Assembly (NCBI GenBank): GCA_019694835.1
Contig: JAIBBE010000065.1
Span: 1-64,000, forward strand
Direction: 5' to 3'
Origin: Fimbriimonadaceae bacterium
GTDB lineage: Bacteria; Armatimonadota; Fimbriimonadia; Fimbriimonadales; Fimbriimonadaceae
DNA length: 64,000 bases
Shown here: positions 16,147 to 24,959 of the stretch, one piece after another
How the letters are laid out: every line of letters begins with the position of its first letter
Numbering within the stretch: the first letter of the stretch is position 1
The notes under the pieces: generated by a model
Told to the model about the DNA's origin: nothing
Databases searched by the model: none
What the model saw: only the letters and a program-made list of their open reading frames with translations
Made by a program: the position numbers and the translations under genes

Positions 16147-17964
16147 ATGAGAACGGATACCAGTTTTCGTCGTCCAACCTTCGTGGTTCGTCCCAGTTTC
16201 CTTGCGTTTTTCGTTTTCGGCTGTCTCGCCCTGCTGATCGGATGCGGTGGCGGTGGTGGCGGGGGCAGCACCACTGGCGGTGGATGCAACAATGGCACTC
16301 GACCGAGTTCGCTGAACTACACGACGAACTGGTCCAATGCGGCGGGAGCTGGGCAAAGCCAGATCATCTCGATCATCGACATGGACGGCAACGTCAGAGC
16401 GACGAAACTGCTGAACAAGTCGCAGGGCTCGTCGACGAGCTTGTCGGGCTTCACTTCGGGAGCCTATGACGTCCGCATCGAACTCTACGAAAACCCAGAC
16501 GCCCTCGGCGGAAAAATCGGCGAGGTTCGTTGGATCAAGGAGTTCTGCGGCCAGGAGACCTTCCAAACGACGACCGAAGGTCAGGTAAACGGTGTGCAGG
16601 TGAGCCCTGCGACCGCCACCCTCACGGTCCAAGAGTCGGTTCAGTTCCGGGCTTACGCCACCAGCAACGGGGTCGCGACCTTCAAGAACTCCGCTGATTT
16701 CACGTGGGAGTCGATTGGCCAACAGGCCTCGGTTACGAATGATGGCCTCGTCATCGGCCTCCAGACGGGCAATACGACCATCAGGGCACGATATGAACCG
16801 ACCGGAGATCTGGGCGGGGCATCGGTCACGGTGACGCCCTTCCAAACGCGCCAAAGCAAATGGACGGTGCTGGTCTATATCAACGCCGCGAACGACCTCT
16901 ACGAGTTCAGCGACCTCAACGTGAACCAGATGGAGGAAGTGGCCTACAACCCCGACGTCCGGTTCGTGATCCAGTGGAAGCAGAGCAAGACGGCGTGGCC
17001 GAATTCGTCCTTCGACGGAACCCGCCGGATGGTTCTCAAGAGCGATACGAGTCCCTCCATCGTCAGCCCGGTCGTCCAGAACATGGGCAAGGACATCGAT
17101 ATGGGCGATCCGCTCACCCTGCGGAACTTCATTACCTGGGGCCGCACGTTCTATCCCGCCGACCGCTACTGCCTCGTCGTCTGGAATCACGGCAACGGCT
17201 GGCGGCGAAGTCCGGGCGACTTCTCCAGCCGTGCCTTCAGCTACGACGACGACACGGGCAACGCCATCCAGATTTGGGAGCTTCAGCAGGCGCTCGCGAA
17301 CGACAAGTTCGACATCTTCGCCTGGGACTGCAGCCTCATGCAGATGCTCGAATGCGCCTACCAGCTGAAGGACAATGCCTTGTTCGTGGCGGGCAGCGAG
17401 GAGAGCCCTCCGGGCGAGGGGTATCCCTACGACGATGTTTTCAAGCGCTTCGCCGACAACCCCAACGACTCGTCGCGAAATCTGAGCAAGGGCTTTGTTG
17501 ATGCGATGATCAACAATCCGCCCTATGCGAGTCGAAAGATCACCCAGAGCGTTCTCGATACGAGCAAGTTATCCGATCTAGCTGGCTCGATCAACAACTA
17601 CGCGCAGCTTCTTATCGCCAACCAAGCGACGATCAGCGCCCAGGTGCAATACGCACGAAACAACGCGCAGGCCTTCAGCCCCACGGCAGGACGATACTAC
17701 CGTGACCTGAAGAGCATCACGACCAATCTCGAAGCCGCTCCCGGTGGCGTACCTCAGGCCCTTGTGACGGCCGGGGCGAGTTTGCGCGCTGCCGCTGATG
17801 CCGCAATCGTTTGGGAAGCCCACAACGCCAACTCGCCGCGAAGCACCGGCATTTCGATCGACTTCTCCCCCGCAAATCGGTTCACCCAGTTCGCGCAGGA
17901 TTACGGTCTGATGTCCTTCGGCCAAGCGACGCAATGGGATGAGTGGCTGGCCGTGGCACCGTAG
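16147..17964 (+). CDS. clostripain-related cysteine peptidase (family C11), lipoprotein
   Basis: 605 residues. N-terminal lipoprotein signal (hydrophobic 'FLAFFVFGCLALLIGC', lipobox LIGC) followed by a flexible Gly/Ser stretch. A Big-type Ig-like domain occupies about residues 150-230 ('VQVSPATATLTVQESVQFRAY'). The peptidase domain starts at 'KWTVLVYINAANDLYEFSD' and carries the clan CD catalytic His (NHGNGW, about residue 347) and Cys (DCSLMQM, about residue 394). Clostripain relatives cleave after Arg or Lys. Surface-anchored protein turnover is a plausible role. No autoprocessing linker is recognised. Confidence 0.88.
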   Translation: MRTDTSFRRPTFVVRPSFLAFFVFGCLALLIGCGGGGGGGSTTGGGCNNGTRPSSLNYTTNWSNAAGAGQSQIISIIDMDGNVRATKLLNKSQGSSTSLSGFTSGAYDVRIELYENPDALGGKIGEVRWIKEFCGQETFQTTTEGQVNGVQVSPATATLTVQESVQFRAYATSNGVATFKNSADFTWESIGQQASVTNDGLVIGLQTGNTTIRARYEPTGDLGGASVTVTPFQTRQSKWTVLVYINAANDLYEFSDLNVNQMEEVAYNPDVRFVIQWKQSKTAWPNSSFDGTRRMVLKSDTSPSIVSPVVQNMGKDIDMGDPLTLRNFITWGRTFYPADRYCLVVWNHGNGWRRSPGDFSSRAFSYDDDTGNAIQIWELQQALANDKFDIFAWDCSLMQMLECAYQLKDNALFVAGSEESPPGEGYPYDDVFKRFADNPNDSSRNLSKGFVDAMINNPPYASRKITQSVLDTSKLSDLAGSINNYAQLLIANQATISAQVQYARNNAQAFSPTAGRYYRDLKSITTNLEAAPGGVPQALVTAGASLRAAADAAIVWEAHNANSPRSTGISIDFSPANRFTQFAQDYGLMSFGQATQWDEWLAVAP

Positions 17965-17968
17965 TTTC

Positions 17969-18024
17969 CGGTCCCAACCTCTCCTATGCGCATGGGAATG
18001 GCGAAGGAGAGGTTGGGGCGACCG
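17969..18024. repeat. intergenic hairpin, dispersed-repeat type
   Basis: Perfect 13-bp stem CCCAACCTCTCCT (17973-17985) / AGGAGAGGTTGGG (18005-18017), extended by CCGGT/ACCGG. The sequence resembles the CTCTCC...GGAGAG repeats at 52.6, 56.5 and 59.9 kb. No T-tract follows. Confidence 0.6.
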
Positions 18025-18036
18025 GGCGGCAGTTGG

Positions 18037-18042
18037 TAAGCT
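18037..18042 (+). promoter_or_regulatory. -10 box TAAGCT before the ALDH gene (predicted leaderless)
   Basis: TAAGCT ends six bases before the GTG start of the dehydrogenase. No Shine-Dalgarno is seen. Confidence 0.35.
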
Positions 18043-18048
18043 AGCGCA

Positions 18049-20388
18049 GTGAGCGTGAGCGAGATTTTCCAGACGATGGAGTACGGCCCAGCCCCGGAGG
18101 GCGACAGCTTAGCTGTCGAGTGGCTTGAGCGGCACGGGCGAACCTTCGGACACTTCATCGGCGGCAAGTGGCGCAAGGGCGAAGGACACTTCGAGACATT
18201 CAACCCCGCCAACGCCCAGGTGCTCGCCAAAGTCGCGCAGGGAACTCAGGCTGACGTCGATGCCGCCGTCAAGGCCGCTCGCAAGGCACAGCCAGATTGG
18301 GCGAAGGCGCCGGGGGTTGAACGCGCGCGGTACCTGTACGCGATTGCACGCCAAGTACAAAAGCACAGCCGCCTCTTCGCGGTGCTCGAGTCCATGGACA
18401 ACGGCAAGCCGATCCGAGAGACCCGCGACATCGACATCCCCCTCGTCGCGCGGCACTTCTACCACCACGCGGGTTGGGCGACGCTGCTGGAATCCGAGTT
18501 CCCCGATCATGAGGCGGTCGGAGTCGCCGGTCAGATCATCCCTTGGAATTTCCCCCTGCTGATGCTCTCCTGGAAAATCGCTCCGGCGTTGGCGGCAGGG
18601 AATTGCGTGGTGTTGAAGCCGGCTGAATTCACGCCATTGACCGCGCTGCTCTTTGCGGAGATTTGCGACACGGTCGGGCTGCCACCGGGTGTGGTCAATA
18701 TCTTGACCGGCGATGGGCTCACGGGCAAAGCCATCGTCGAGCATCCCGGTATCGACAAGATCGCCTTCACCGGGTCGACCGAGGTTGGCCGGATCATTCG
18801 CGAGGCGACGGCTGGGTCGGGCAAAAAGCTCTCTCTTGAACTCGGTGGCAAGTCGCCCTTCATCGTCTTCGACGACGCCGACCAGGACAGCGCGATCGAG
18901 GGGCTGGTGGACGCGATTTGGTTCAATCAGGGCCAGGTCTGCTGTGCTGGTTCGCGACTTCTGGTTCAGGAAAGTGTCGCTGAGAAGTTCTTGGCGAAGC
19001 TGCGACGGCGCATGGAAACCTTGCGCGTCGGCGATCCACTCGACAAAGCAGTTGACATCGGAGCCATCGTCGCCCCCGTCCAACTTGACCGTATTGCGGC
19101 TTTGGTCTCCCAGGGCAGAGAAGAAGGCGCGGAGCTTTTCCAGCCGAGTTGGGCGTGTCCGAAGGACGGCTGGTTTTATCCACCGACTTTGCTGACGAAC
19201 GTGGCACCGTCCTCGACGGTCGCCCAAGTCGAGATTTTCGGGCCAGTTCTGGTCGCGATGTCGTTCCGAACTCCATCGGAGGCCGTCGCGCTTGCCAACA
19301 ACACGCCGTTTGGGCTCGCCGCGAGCGTGTGGAGCGAGAATTTGGGCTTGGCACTGGACATCGCGGGTCGGGTGAAGGCGGGGACGGTGTGGGTGAACTG
19401 CACCAACCAGTTCGACGCGAATTCGGGCTTCGGCGGCTATCGCGAGAGCGGCTACGGTCGGGAAGGCGGCCGCGAGGGGATGTATGAGTATTTGAAGTTG
19501 ATCGAGGTTGATCGGACGAATCAGACGGATCGGGCCGATAAGACAGATCCGTCCGATCCGTCCGATCTGCCTGATTTCAGGGCCCTCGACCGCACCCACA
19601 AGCAGTATATCGGCGGCAAACAGGCGCGACCCGACTCCGGCTACAGCCTGACCATCAAACTGCGCGGCGGCGGCACCGCTGAGGTCGCCCGCGGCAACCG
19701 CAAGGACATCCGAAACGCCGTCGAAGCGGCGCGGATGGCACAGCCCGCATGGGCAGGATTGACCGCTCACGGTCGTGCGCAAATCCTCTATTACCTCGCC
19801 GAAAACCTCAGCGCCGTCCGACCGGAGTTCCTCGCCGCCGAGTGCTCTGGCGCTGAATTTGACCATTCGGTCAACACAATCATCACATGTGCTGCTTGGG
19901 CAGACAAATTCGATGGACAGGTTCACACCGCCCCGTGGAAGGGCGTGGTTTACACGCTAAACGAGGCTCTCGGTGTTGTCGGGATTGTATGTCCGGACGA
20001 TCTGCCGCTTCTCGGTTTGCTCACCCTGGTCATGCCTGCCATCGCGATGGGCAATACAGTCGTCGTCTTGCCGAGCGAGAAGAACCCGCTCCCAGCGGTC
20101 GAACTCTATCGCGTGCTGGAAACATCCGACATTCCCGGTGGCGTGATCAATATCTGCACCGGGCTTCACGCGGAGATGTCGGCGACGCTGGCCGGACATG
20201 ACGATGTCGACGCGATTTGGCACTTTGGTTCACCCGATGGTCAAACGGAGGCCGAGCGCTTGTCGATTGGTAACCTGAAGCAGACCTGGACTCCTCACCA
20301 AATGCCTAGCTCCTCCGCGATGTTTCTGCGCGAAGCGATGCGGCGTGCGACTCAGGTCAAGAACGTATGGGTTCCAGTGGGGGAGTAG
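18049..20388 (+). CDS. two-domain aldehyde dehydrogenase, ALDH16-like
   Basis: 779 residues, GTG start. Residues ~1-490 are a complete aldehyde dehydrogenase: 'IIPWNFPLLMLSWKIAPALAAGN', 'FTGSTEVGRII', the general-base Glu in 'LELGGKSPF' (~264), the catalytic Cys in 'NQGQVCCAGSRL' (~298) and 'FGPVLVAMSFRTPSEAV'. A charged linker built from short repeats (VDRTNQTDRADKTDPSDPSD) joins a second ALDH-like domain with 'VVGIVCPDDLPLLGLLTLVMPAIAMGN'. That domain ends early and has no ELGGK or catalytic Cys. This layout fits the ALDH16 family. It oxidises aldehydes with NAD(P); substrate unknown. The sulfatase gene starts two bases after the stop. Confidence 0.88.
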   Translation: MSVSEIFQTMEYGPAPEGDSLAVEWLERHGRTFGHFIGGKWRKGEGHFETFNPANAQVLAKVAQGTQADVDAAVKAARKAQPDWAKAPGVERARYLYAIARQVQKHSRLFAVLESMDNGKPIRETRDIDIPLVARHFYHHAGWATLLESEFPDHEAVGVAGQIIPWNFPLLMLSWKIAPALAAGNCVVLKPAEFTPLTALLFAEICDTVGLPPGVVNILTGDGLTGKAIVEHPGIDKIAFTGSTEVGRIIREATAGSGKKLSLELGGKSPFIVFDDADQDSAIEGLVDAIWFNQGQVCCAGSRLLVQESVAEKFLAKLRRRMETLRVGDPLDKAVDIGAIVAPVQLDRIAALVSQGREEGAELFQPSWACPKDGWFYPPTLLTNVAPSSTVAQVEIFGPVLVAMSFRTPSEAVALANNTPFGLAASVWSENLGLALDIAGRVKAGTVWVNCTNQFDANSGFGGYRESGYGREGGREGMYEYLKLIEVDRTNQTDRADKTDPSDPSDLPDFRALDRTHKQYIGGKQARPDSGYSLTIKLRGGGTAEVARGNRKDIRNAVEAARMAQPAWAGLTAHGRAQILYYLAENLSAVRPEFLAAECSGAEFDHSVNTIITCAAWADKFDGQVHTAPWKGVVYTLNEALGVVGIVCPDDLPLLGLLTLVMPAIAMGNTVVVLPSEKNPLPAVELYRVLETSDIPGGVINICTGLHAEMSATLAGHDDVDAIWHFGSPDGQTEAERLSIGNLKQTWTPHQMPSSSAMFLREAMRRATQVKNVWVPVGE

Positions 20389-20390
20389 CA

Positions 20391-21836
20391 ATGCTCAATC
20401 TAATCGCCGCCGCCAGCCTCGCCACAACCAAACCGAACATCATTTTCATTCTTGCCGATGACCTCGGCTATGGCGAATTGGGGTGCTACGGGCAAACGAA
20501 GATCAAAACGCCGAACATCGATCGGCTGGCCCGAGAGGGCATCCGATTTACCCAGTTCTACAGCGGCTCGCCTGTCTGCGCTCCATCGCGGTGCACGCTG
20601 TTGACGGGGCTGCATACGGGCCATGCGTATGTTCGAGATAACTACGAATTTGGGGGATTCGAACCGGATTCCAAGGAAGGCCAACTGCCGCTACCCGACG
20701 GCACTTTCACCGTAGCGAGGCTGCTGAAGTCCCAAGGTTATGCAGCGGCGGCAATGGGAAAGTGGGGCTTGGGAGGTCCGGACAGCAGTGGTCACCCGCT
20801 GAAGCAGGGCTTCGACCATTTCTTCGGGGTCCTGTGCCAGCGCCAGGCGCACAATCACTACCCCGACCATCTCTGGCAGGATTTCACGCTCTATCCACTC
20901 GATAATCCGACCTTCAGCGCTCACCAAAAACTTGCCAAGCCGCCAGCCGATCCTAAGGCATACGACCGTTACCGAGGAAGCGAGTACACGAGCGACCTCG
21001 TCACCCGAGAAGCGCTCTCATTCGTCCGGACCAACCGGGATAGACCCTTCTTCCTGTACCTGCCCTACCCTGTCCCCCATGCGGCACTTCAAGTTCCCGA
21101 AGATTCACTGGCCGACTACGAAAGCGTATTTGAGGAAACGCCGTACTTAGGGAATCAGGGCTACCTGCCTCATCGAAAACCGAGGGCGGCCTATGCTGCA
21201 ATGGTGAGCCGGATGGACCGCCATATTGGTCAGGTGCGCGCGACGCTCGAGGATCTGGGTATCGCCAAGAACACCTTGATCATCTTTTCCAGCGACAACG
21301 GACCCACTTTCAACGGCGGAACTGACTCCAAGTTCTTCCAAAGCGCCGGTCCTCTTCGTGATCTCAAGACAAGCGTCTTCGAGGGCGGGATCCGAGTTCC
21401 GTTCGTTGCTTGGTGGCCCGATCGAATCAAGCCGGGGCAGGTTTCAAAGCACGTCGGCGCGTTTTGGGATTTCTTGCCGACGGTTGCCGATCTGCTGCGC
21501 GTTCCCATGCTCACCACCGATGGGGTCTCCTTCCTCAGTACTCTAACCGGTCGAGGAAGGCAAAAGACACACCCCTATTTGTATTGGGAGTTTCATTCCG
21601 GCGGAGGGCTTCAAGCGCTCCGCAAGGGCGACTGGAAGGCGGTTCGACGACAAGTAAAGAAGAACCCTCAGGGGCCAATCATGCTGTTCGACCTTGGCAA
21701 CGATATTGGTGAATCAACGGATATTGCGAAGAAGCACCCCAAGGTCGTGGCCGAGCTCGATCGACTGATGCAGAAAGCACGCACCCGATCGGTGGTTGAA
21801 GACTGGAACTTCGGCGCACGACCTAGCCGCCCTTGA
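20391..21836 (+). CDS. sulfatase (arylsulfatase-type, formylglycine-dependent)
   Basis: 481 residues from ATG 20391 (GGGGGAG upstream). It begins with a weak export signal (MLNLIAAASLATT) and the sulfatase metal-site motif 'KPNIIFILADDLGYGELGCYG'. The formylglycine signature C-x-P-S-R (CAPSRCTLLTG, Cys near residue 63) is intact, so a sulfatase-maturing enzyme is needed. Further family motifs: 'FDHFFGVLCQRQAHNHYP', 'FSSDNGPTFNGG', 'GGIRVPFVAWWPDRI', 'GDWKAVR'. It hydrolyses sulfate esters, probably outside the cytoplasm. It is coupled to the upstream ALDH gene. Confidence 0.92.
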   Translation: MLNLIAAASLATTKPNIIFILADDLGYGELGCYGQTKIKTPNIDRLAREGIRFTQFYSGSPVCAPSRCTLLTGLHTGHAYVRDNYEFGGFEPDSKEGQLPLPDGTFTVARLLKSQGYAAAAMGKWGLGGPDSSGHPLKQGFDHFFGVLCQRQAHNHYPDHLWQDFTLYPLDNPTFSAHQKLAKPPADPKAYDRYRGSEYTSDLVTREALSFVRTNRDRPFFLYLPYPVPHAALQVPEDSLADYESVFEETPYLGNQGYLPHRKPRAAYAAMVSRMDRHIGQVRATLEDLGIAKNTLIIFSSDNGPTFNGGTDSKFFQSAGPLRDLKTSVFEGGIRVPFVAWWPDRIKPGQVSKHVGAFWDFLPTVADLLRVPMLTTDGVSFLSTLTGRGRQKTHPYLYWEFHSGGGLQALRKGDWKAVRRQVKKNPQGPIMLFDLGNDIGESTDIAKKHPKVVAELDRLMQKARTRSVVEDWNFGARPSRP

Positions 21837-21867
21837 CGGGGCGACCACGGGCCGTCACACTTAACCA

Positions 21868-22440
21868 ATGACCCCCAAAATCCTCGCCTTCGCCGGAAGT
21901 TTGCGTAAGGGCTCCTACAACAACATGACCGTCAAGATCGCCGAGCAGGGGGCGATCGAGGCGGGGGCGGAAGTGACCCACATTAACCTCCGCGAGATCC
22001 CGCTCCCGCTCTTCGACGAAGATCTCGAAGCGGAAGGGATGCCGGACAACGTGATCGTGTGGAAGGAACTCTTCAAGTCGCACCACGGCATGTTGATCTC
22101 GTGCCCCGAGTACAACAGCAGCATCACCGGCGTGTTCAAGAACCTCATCGACTGGGTATCGCGCCCGGTGCCGGGTGAATTCGACTTCGAGCCATTCGTC
22201 GGCAAGGTGTGCTCGGTCATGTCCGCATCGCCGGGGGCGTTTGGCGGCCTTCGAGGACTGCCGATGAACCGGGCTCTGCTCAGCCACGTTCAGATGATCG
22301 TGCTGCCCGAGCACGTGGCGGTTACGCGTGCCTTCGAGGCCTTCAACGAGGACGGTACGTTCAAGGATCCCAAGATGACTGAGCGGATTATGAAGCTGGG
22401 CCGGAACACGGTCGAGATGATCCGCAAGCTGCACTCTTAG
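21868..22440 (+). CDS. NADPH-dependent FMN reductase family protein
   Basis: 190 residues of flavodoxin fold. The FMN phosphate loop is 'GSLRKGSYNN', followed by 'CPEYNSSITGVFKNLIDW' (flavin-contacting) and 'SPGAFGGLRGL'. These are motifs of the azoreductase/ChrR/SsuE-like group that reduces FMN, quinones or chromate. The stop overlaps the end of the convergent gene by four bases. Confidence 0.9.
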   Translation: MTPKILAFAGSLRKGSYNNMTVKIAEQGAIEAGAEVTHINLREIPLPLFDEDLEAEGMPDNVIVWKELFKSHHGMLISCPEYNSSITGVFKNLIDWVSRPVPGEFDFEPFVGKVCSVMSASPGAFGGLRGLPMNRALLSHVQMIVLPEHVAVTRAFEAFNEDGTFKDPKMTERIMKLGRNTVEMIRKLHS

Positions 22441-23480
22441 GCCGCCCAGCAGAGAGCTTCGTCTTCCATATCATCCTTCTCGAGCAGATTCGGGATGTCG
22501 CGGGCCGTCACCTCCAAGCACGCGGACAAGAAGGTGCTGGCGGGCCCACGGCTCTCGATTTCCAGGGCAATTGCGGCGAATTTCTCCGAATCGACGTTGC
22601 CGTCGAGCGCCAGAAGGTAGGCCATGTCGCGGAACCGTTGCGCGTTGCTCCGAATCATGTTCTCGTCGAAAATCCATCGACGTTCGCGGAACATCAGTTC
22701 GCGAAGCTGATCGAGCTTCTGGGATTCGCTGAAGTCCGGGTCCCAGCGTATGCTGTGAATCTGGCCCATGATTTCGTGATCGCACCCCAGCCAGATCCTC
22801 CAGCGGGCCGATTGGGGGTACTGCAGCCAGAGCGTACGACAGTCCTCATCGGTAACGGATCGGAGCGGCAGGTCGAGTGCGGGGTGTCGGACCGGTGCCA
22901 ACTCGCTAAACTGGCGGATAAGGTCTTTGGGGAAGGCGTCAACGTGCTCTTCGGTGAAGCTGTCGCGCCAGCTTTGAGCCATCCGGCTGAGGGCAAAATC
23001 GGTGTGAACCTCCCGGATCGTCTGATCCAAGCTCCGTGCGTGCCCCTTGATCGTCTCGATGCGTCTCGGCATGCTGTTGAGCGGTCCCCACTGGTGGGCG
23101 TGCACATAGTGACGAGCCAGGGTGCACACGCGCATCGAGGCAAGGTGCAGGAGCCGTCCTTTGGGCCAGAAGTAATAGAAGAGGTTGCCCCCAGCATGAT
23201 CGGGCGGGCTCATGAACGCCTTGACCCCGGGCCGGGTTGTCAAGGGCCTTTTGTTCCAGTGATGGAGTTCGTTGGGCTTGTGCAGCGGGGTCGGCTCGTA
23301 TCCTGCTTGTTTCAGCAAGTAGAGGATGCGCTTGAGCTCGCGCTTCTCACCCTTGGCCTCCAATCCGGCTTCGAGTTCGGCCACCGTGTCGCAAAGCTGC
23401 TGGGACGGGTTTTTCTTGGCCTGATACTCAAAGAAGTCCCATCGATGCTGCGAAATCCAATGTCCCCATTCCAATCTCAT
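22437..23480 (-). CDS. hypothetical protein, 347 residues
   Basis: From ATG 23480 (MRLEWGHWISQHRWDFFEYQ). The longer frame up to 23768 is discarded because it is antisense to the next gene and of different composition. The protein is rich in Trp, His, Arg and Leu, mostly helical, without signal peptide, membrane segment or recognisable catalytic motif. Parts such as 'SWRDSFTEEHVDAFPKDLIRQF' and 'FRERRWIFDENMIRSNAQRFRDMAYLLALDG' suggest a helical repeat-like cytoplasmic protein. I do not recognise the family. Confidence 0.75.
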   Translation of the reverse strand: MRLEWGHWISQHRWDFFEYQAKKNPSQQLCDTVAELEAGLEAKGEKRELKRILYLLKQAGYEPTPLHKPNELHHWNKRPLTTRPGVKAFMSPPDHAGGNLFYYFWPKGRLLHLASMRVCTLARHYVHAHQWGPLNSMPRRIETIKGHARSLDQTIREVHTDFALSRMAQSWRDSFTEEHVDAFPKDLIRQFSELAPVRHPALDLPLRSVTDEDCRTLWLQYPQSARWRIWLGCDHEIMGQIHSIRWDPDFSESQKLDQLRELMFRERRWIFDENMIRSNAQRFRDMAYLLALDGNVDSEKFAAIALEIESRGPASTFLSACLEVTARDIPNLLEKDDMEDEALCWAA

Positions 23481-23591
23481 GTACAGATCATTGGCGAAAC
23501 CTAAAGTGATTTGTAGGGTTTGGCAGCGGTTTTTTGGAAACCCGACCCACGATGCTCCACCGAACTGGAAGGAAGGAGCGGGTAAAACGGC

Positions 23592-24104
23592 GTGATGAGT
23601 GGACCTCCTTGCCCGTTGTGTCGCGTACCGTTGAACTCTGTTCGGTTCCGGGAGGTCACGCTGTGGATGTGCGACCAGTGCTCGGGCGTGTGGTTGAACC
23701 GCGATGCCATCGACGAGATTCAGACCCTGACCGACGGTGATTTCGAGAAGCTCGAAGACCTGCAGCACGACGAAGCCGTTCAGCTTCGGGAACCCGTCGC
23801 GGGGAGGCTCTGCCCCGATGACCTCAGCCCGTTATTGGTACAGCAGCATCCGTTCTTCGCGGCTATCCAGGTCGATGTCTGCCAGCAATGCGGTGGCGTA
23901 TGGATCGATGACGACGAGGTTTCGAAGATCGCCGACATCATCGCCGCGCGGCGCCGTCAGCCCCACGTGCCTCATGCTTCGGAAATCGCCATGCAGCAAG
24001 CCGCCATCATGGAGGTCGGGCACATCGAGGAGATGGATCGCATTGGCCGGATGCACGGCGTTTTCAACGTCCTACGCCATCGATTCCTTTGGCCGGGATT
24101 GTAG
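23592..24104 (+). CDS. zf-TFIIB-type zinc-ribbon protein
   Basis: 170 residues (ATG 23592; ATG 23595 also possible). Two tandem ribbon modules: 'CPLCRVPLNSVRFREVTLWM' ending 'CDQCSGVWLN' with all four Cys, and 'CPDDLSPLLVQ...VDVCQQCGGVWID', in which the second Cys of the first knuckle is replaced by Asp. The C-G-V-W-L/I-D/N pattern is typical of the small bacterial TFIIB-like zinc-finger proteins, whose function is poorly known. SD-like AAGGAG lies about 14 bases upstream. Confidence 0.8.
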   Translation: MMSGPPCPLCRVPLNSVRFREVTLWMCDQCSGVWLNRDAIDEIQTLTDGDFEKLEDLQHDEAVQLREPVAGRLCPDDLSPLLVQQHPFFAAIQVDVCQQCGGVWIDDDEVSKIADIIAARRRQPHVPHASEIAMQQAAIMEVGHIEEMDRIGRMHGVFNVLRHRFLWPGL

Positions 24105-24178
24105 GGGGGGGCCGGAAACCCTCTGGCCGAGCCAAGGCGGCATAATGGGCGCAACGTTTCGTTGGAGGATACAACTTT

Positions 24179-24937
24179 ATGAAACTTAGCCCAATCCTGC
24201 TTGGATTCGCGCTCGCCGTAGGGGTTCTGATCTCCGGTCAGGCCCAAGCCGACACCATCACCATCGATGAGGGCGACCACCGTCAGCAAGTCACACTCGA
24301 TCTCGGAGACACCCTCGTCGTCAACCTGAACTCGAACGCGAGTACCGGCTACAGCTGGAACATTGCGCAGAACAATACGTCGCTCTTGCGCCCACTGGGT
24401 CGCCCCACTTACCAGAATTCGGACAGCGGCCTCATGGGCGCGGGCGGGACGCAGACCTTTCGATTCCGCGCCGTGGGTGCGGGTGGAGAGGGGTTACGTT
24501 TCCTTTATCAGCGCCCTAATTCAGGGGGCATTCAGGCTGCCGATACCTTCCAAGTGCTCGTCGTCATCAATCGACCCAATAATCGAGGCAAGAATGTCAC
24601 CGTCAGCGACATCGACAACCACACGCAGGTCAGCCTAAATCTCGGCGATACCCTGACCGTGCGGCTCTCGGCTAACTCGACGACTGGCTACCAATGGAAC
24701 GTCGGCAACATCGACAATTCGGTGCTCCGGATGATCGACAGCCAGTACATCCGACCCCGTGGAGGCCTCATGGGAGCTGGCGGAACGCAGGTCTATCGTT
24801 TCAGAACGGTCGGACGCGGCAGCTTCTTCCTCGGGCTCCTGTATCAACGGCCTGGCGCATCTGGGGGAATTCCGGCCGCCCAGCGCTTCGAGATTCAGGT
24901 GCAAGTGAACTCGAATCTGCTTGGCGCTGGCGGTTAG
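24179..24937 (+). CDS. secreted protein with two chagasin-like (I42) inhibitor domains
   Basis: 252 residues. Sec signal peptide (MKLSPILLGFALAVGVLISGQAQA) with a strong GGAGG ribosome-binding site. Two homologous ~105-residue domains follow, each with the I42 pattern: 'LGDTLVVNLNSNASTGYSWN' and 'LGDTLTVRLSANSTTGYQWN' (N-x-T-T-G-Y-x-W loop), 'GLMGAGGTQTFRFR' and 'GLMGAGGTQVYRFR' (G-x-G-G loop), then 'LYQRP' (third loop). Chagasin proteins inhibit papain-like cysteine peptidases. A tandem version is uncommon. A secreted protective inhibitor is inferred; the target is unknown. A C11 peptidase is encoded ~6 kb away but is of a different clan. Confidence 0.85.
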   Translation: MKLSPILLGFALAVGVLISGQAQADTITIDEGDHRQQVTLDLGDTLVVNLNSNASTGYSWNIAQNNTSLLRPLGRPTYQNSDSGLMGAGGTQTFRFRAVGAGGEGLRFLYQRPNSGGIQAADTFQVLVVINRPNNRGKNVTVSDIDNHTQVSLNLGDTLTVRLSANSTTGYQWNVGNIDNSVLRMIDSQYIRPRGGLMGAGGTQVYRFRTVGRGSFFLGLLYQRPGASGGIPAAQRFEIQVQVNSNLLGAGG

Positions 24938-24959
24938 TCTGCCTCGCCATTGACCCGCC

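Noticed and set aside
16099..17190. Upstream extension of the GGDEF frame to 1011 residues
   Set aside because: The extra part is antisense to the clostripain-type gene and has no domain similarity. TTG 16098 next to the GAF-GGDEF protein is a better start.
20650..20680. GGTTCGAATCC T-loop-like sequence on the minus strand
   Set aside because: It lies inside the sulfatase coding sequence. No acceptor, D or anticodon arms can be formed around it, so it is a chance match and not a tRNA.
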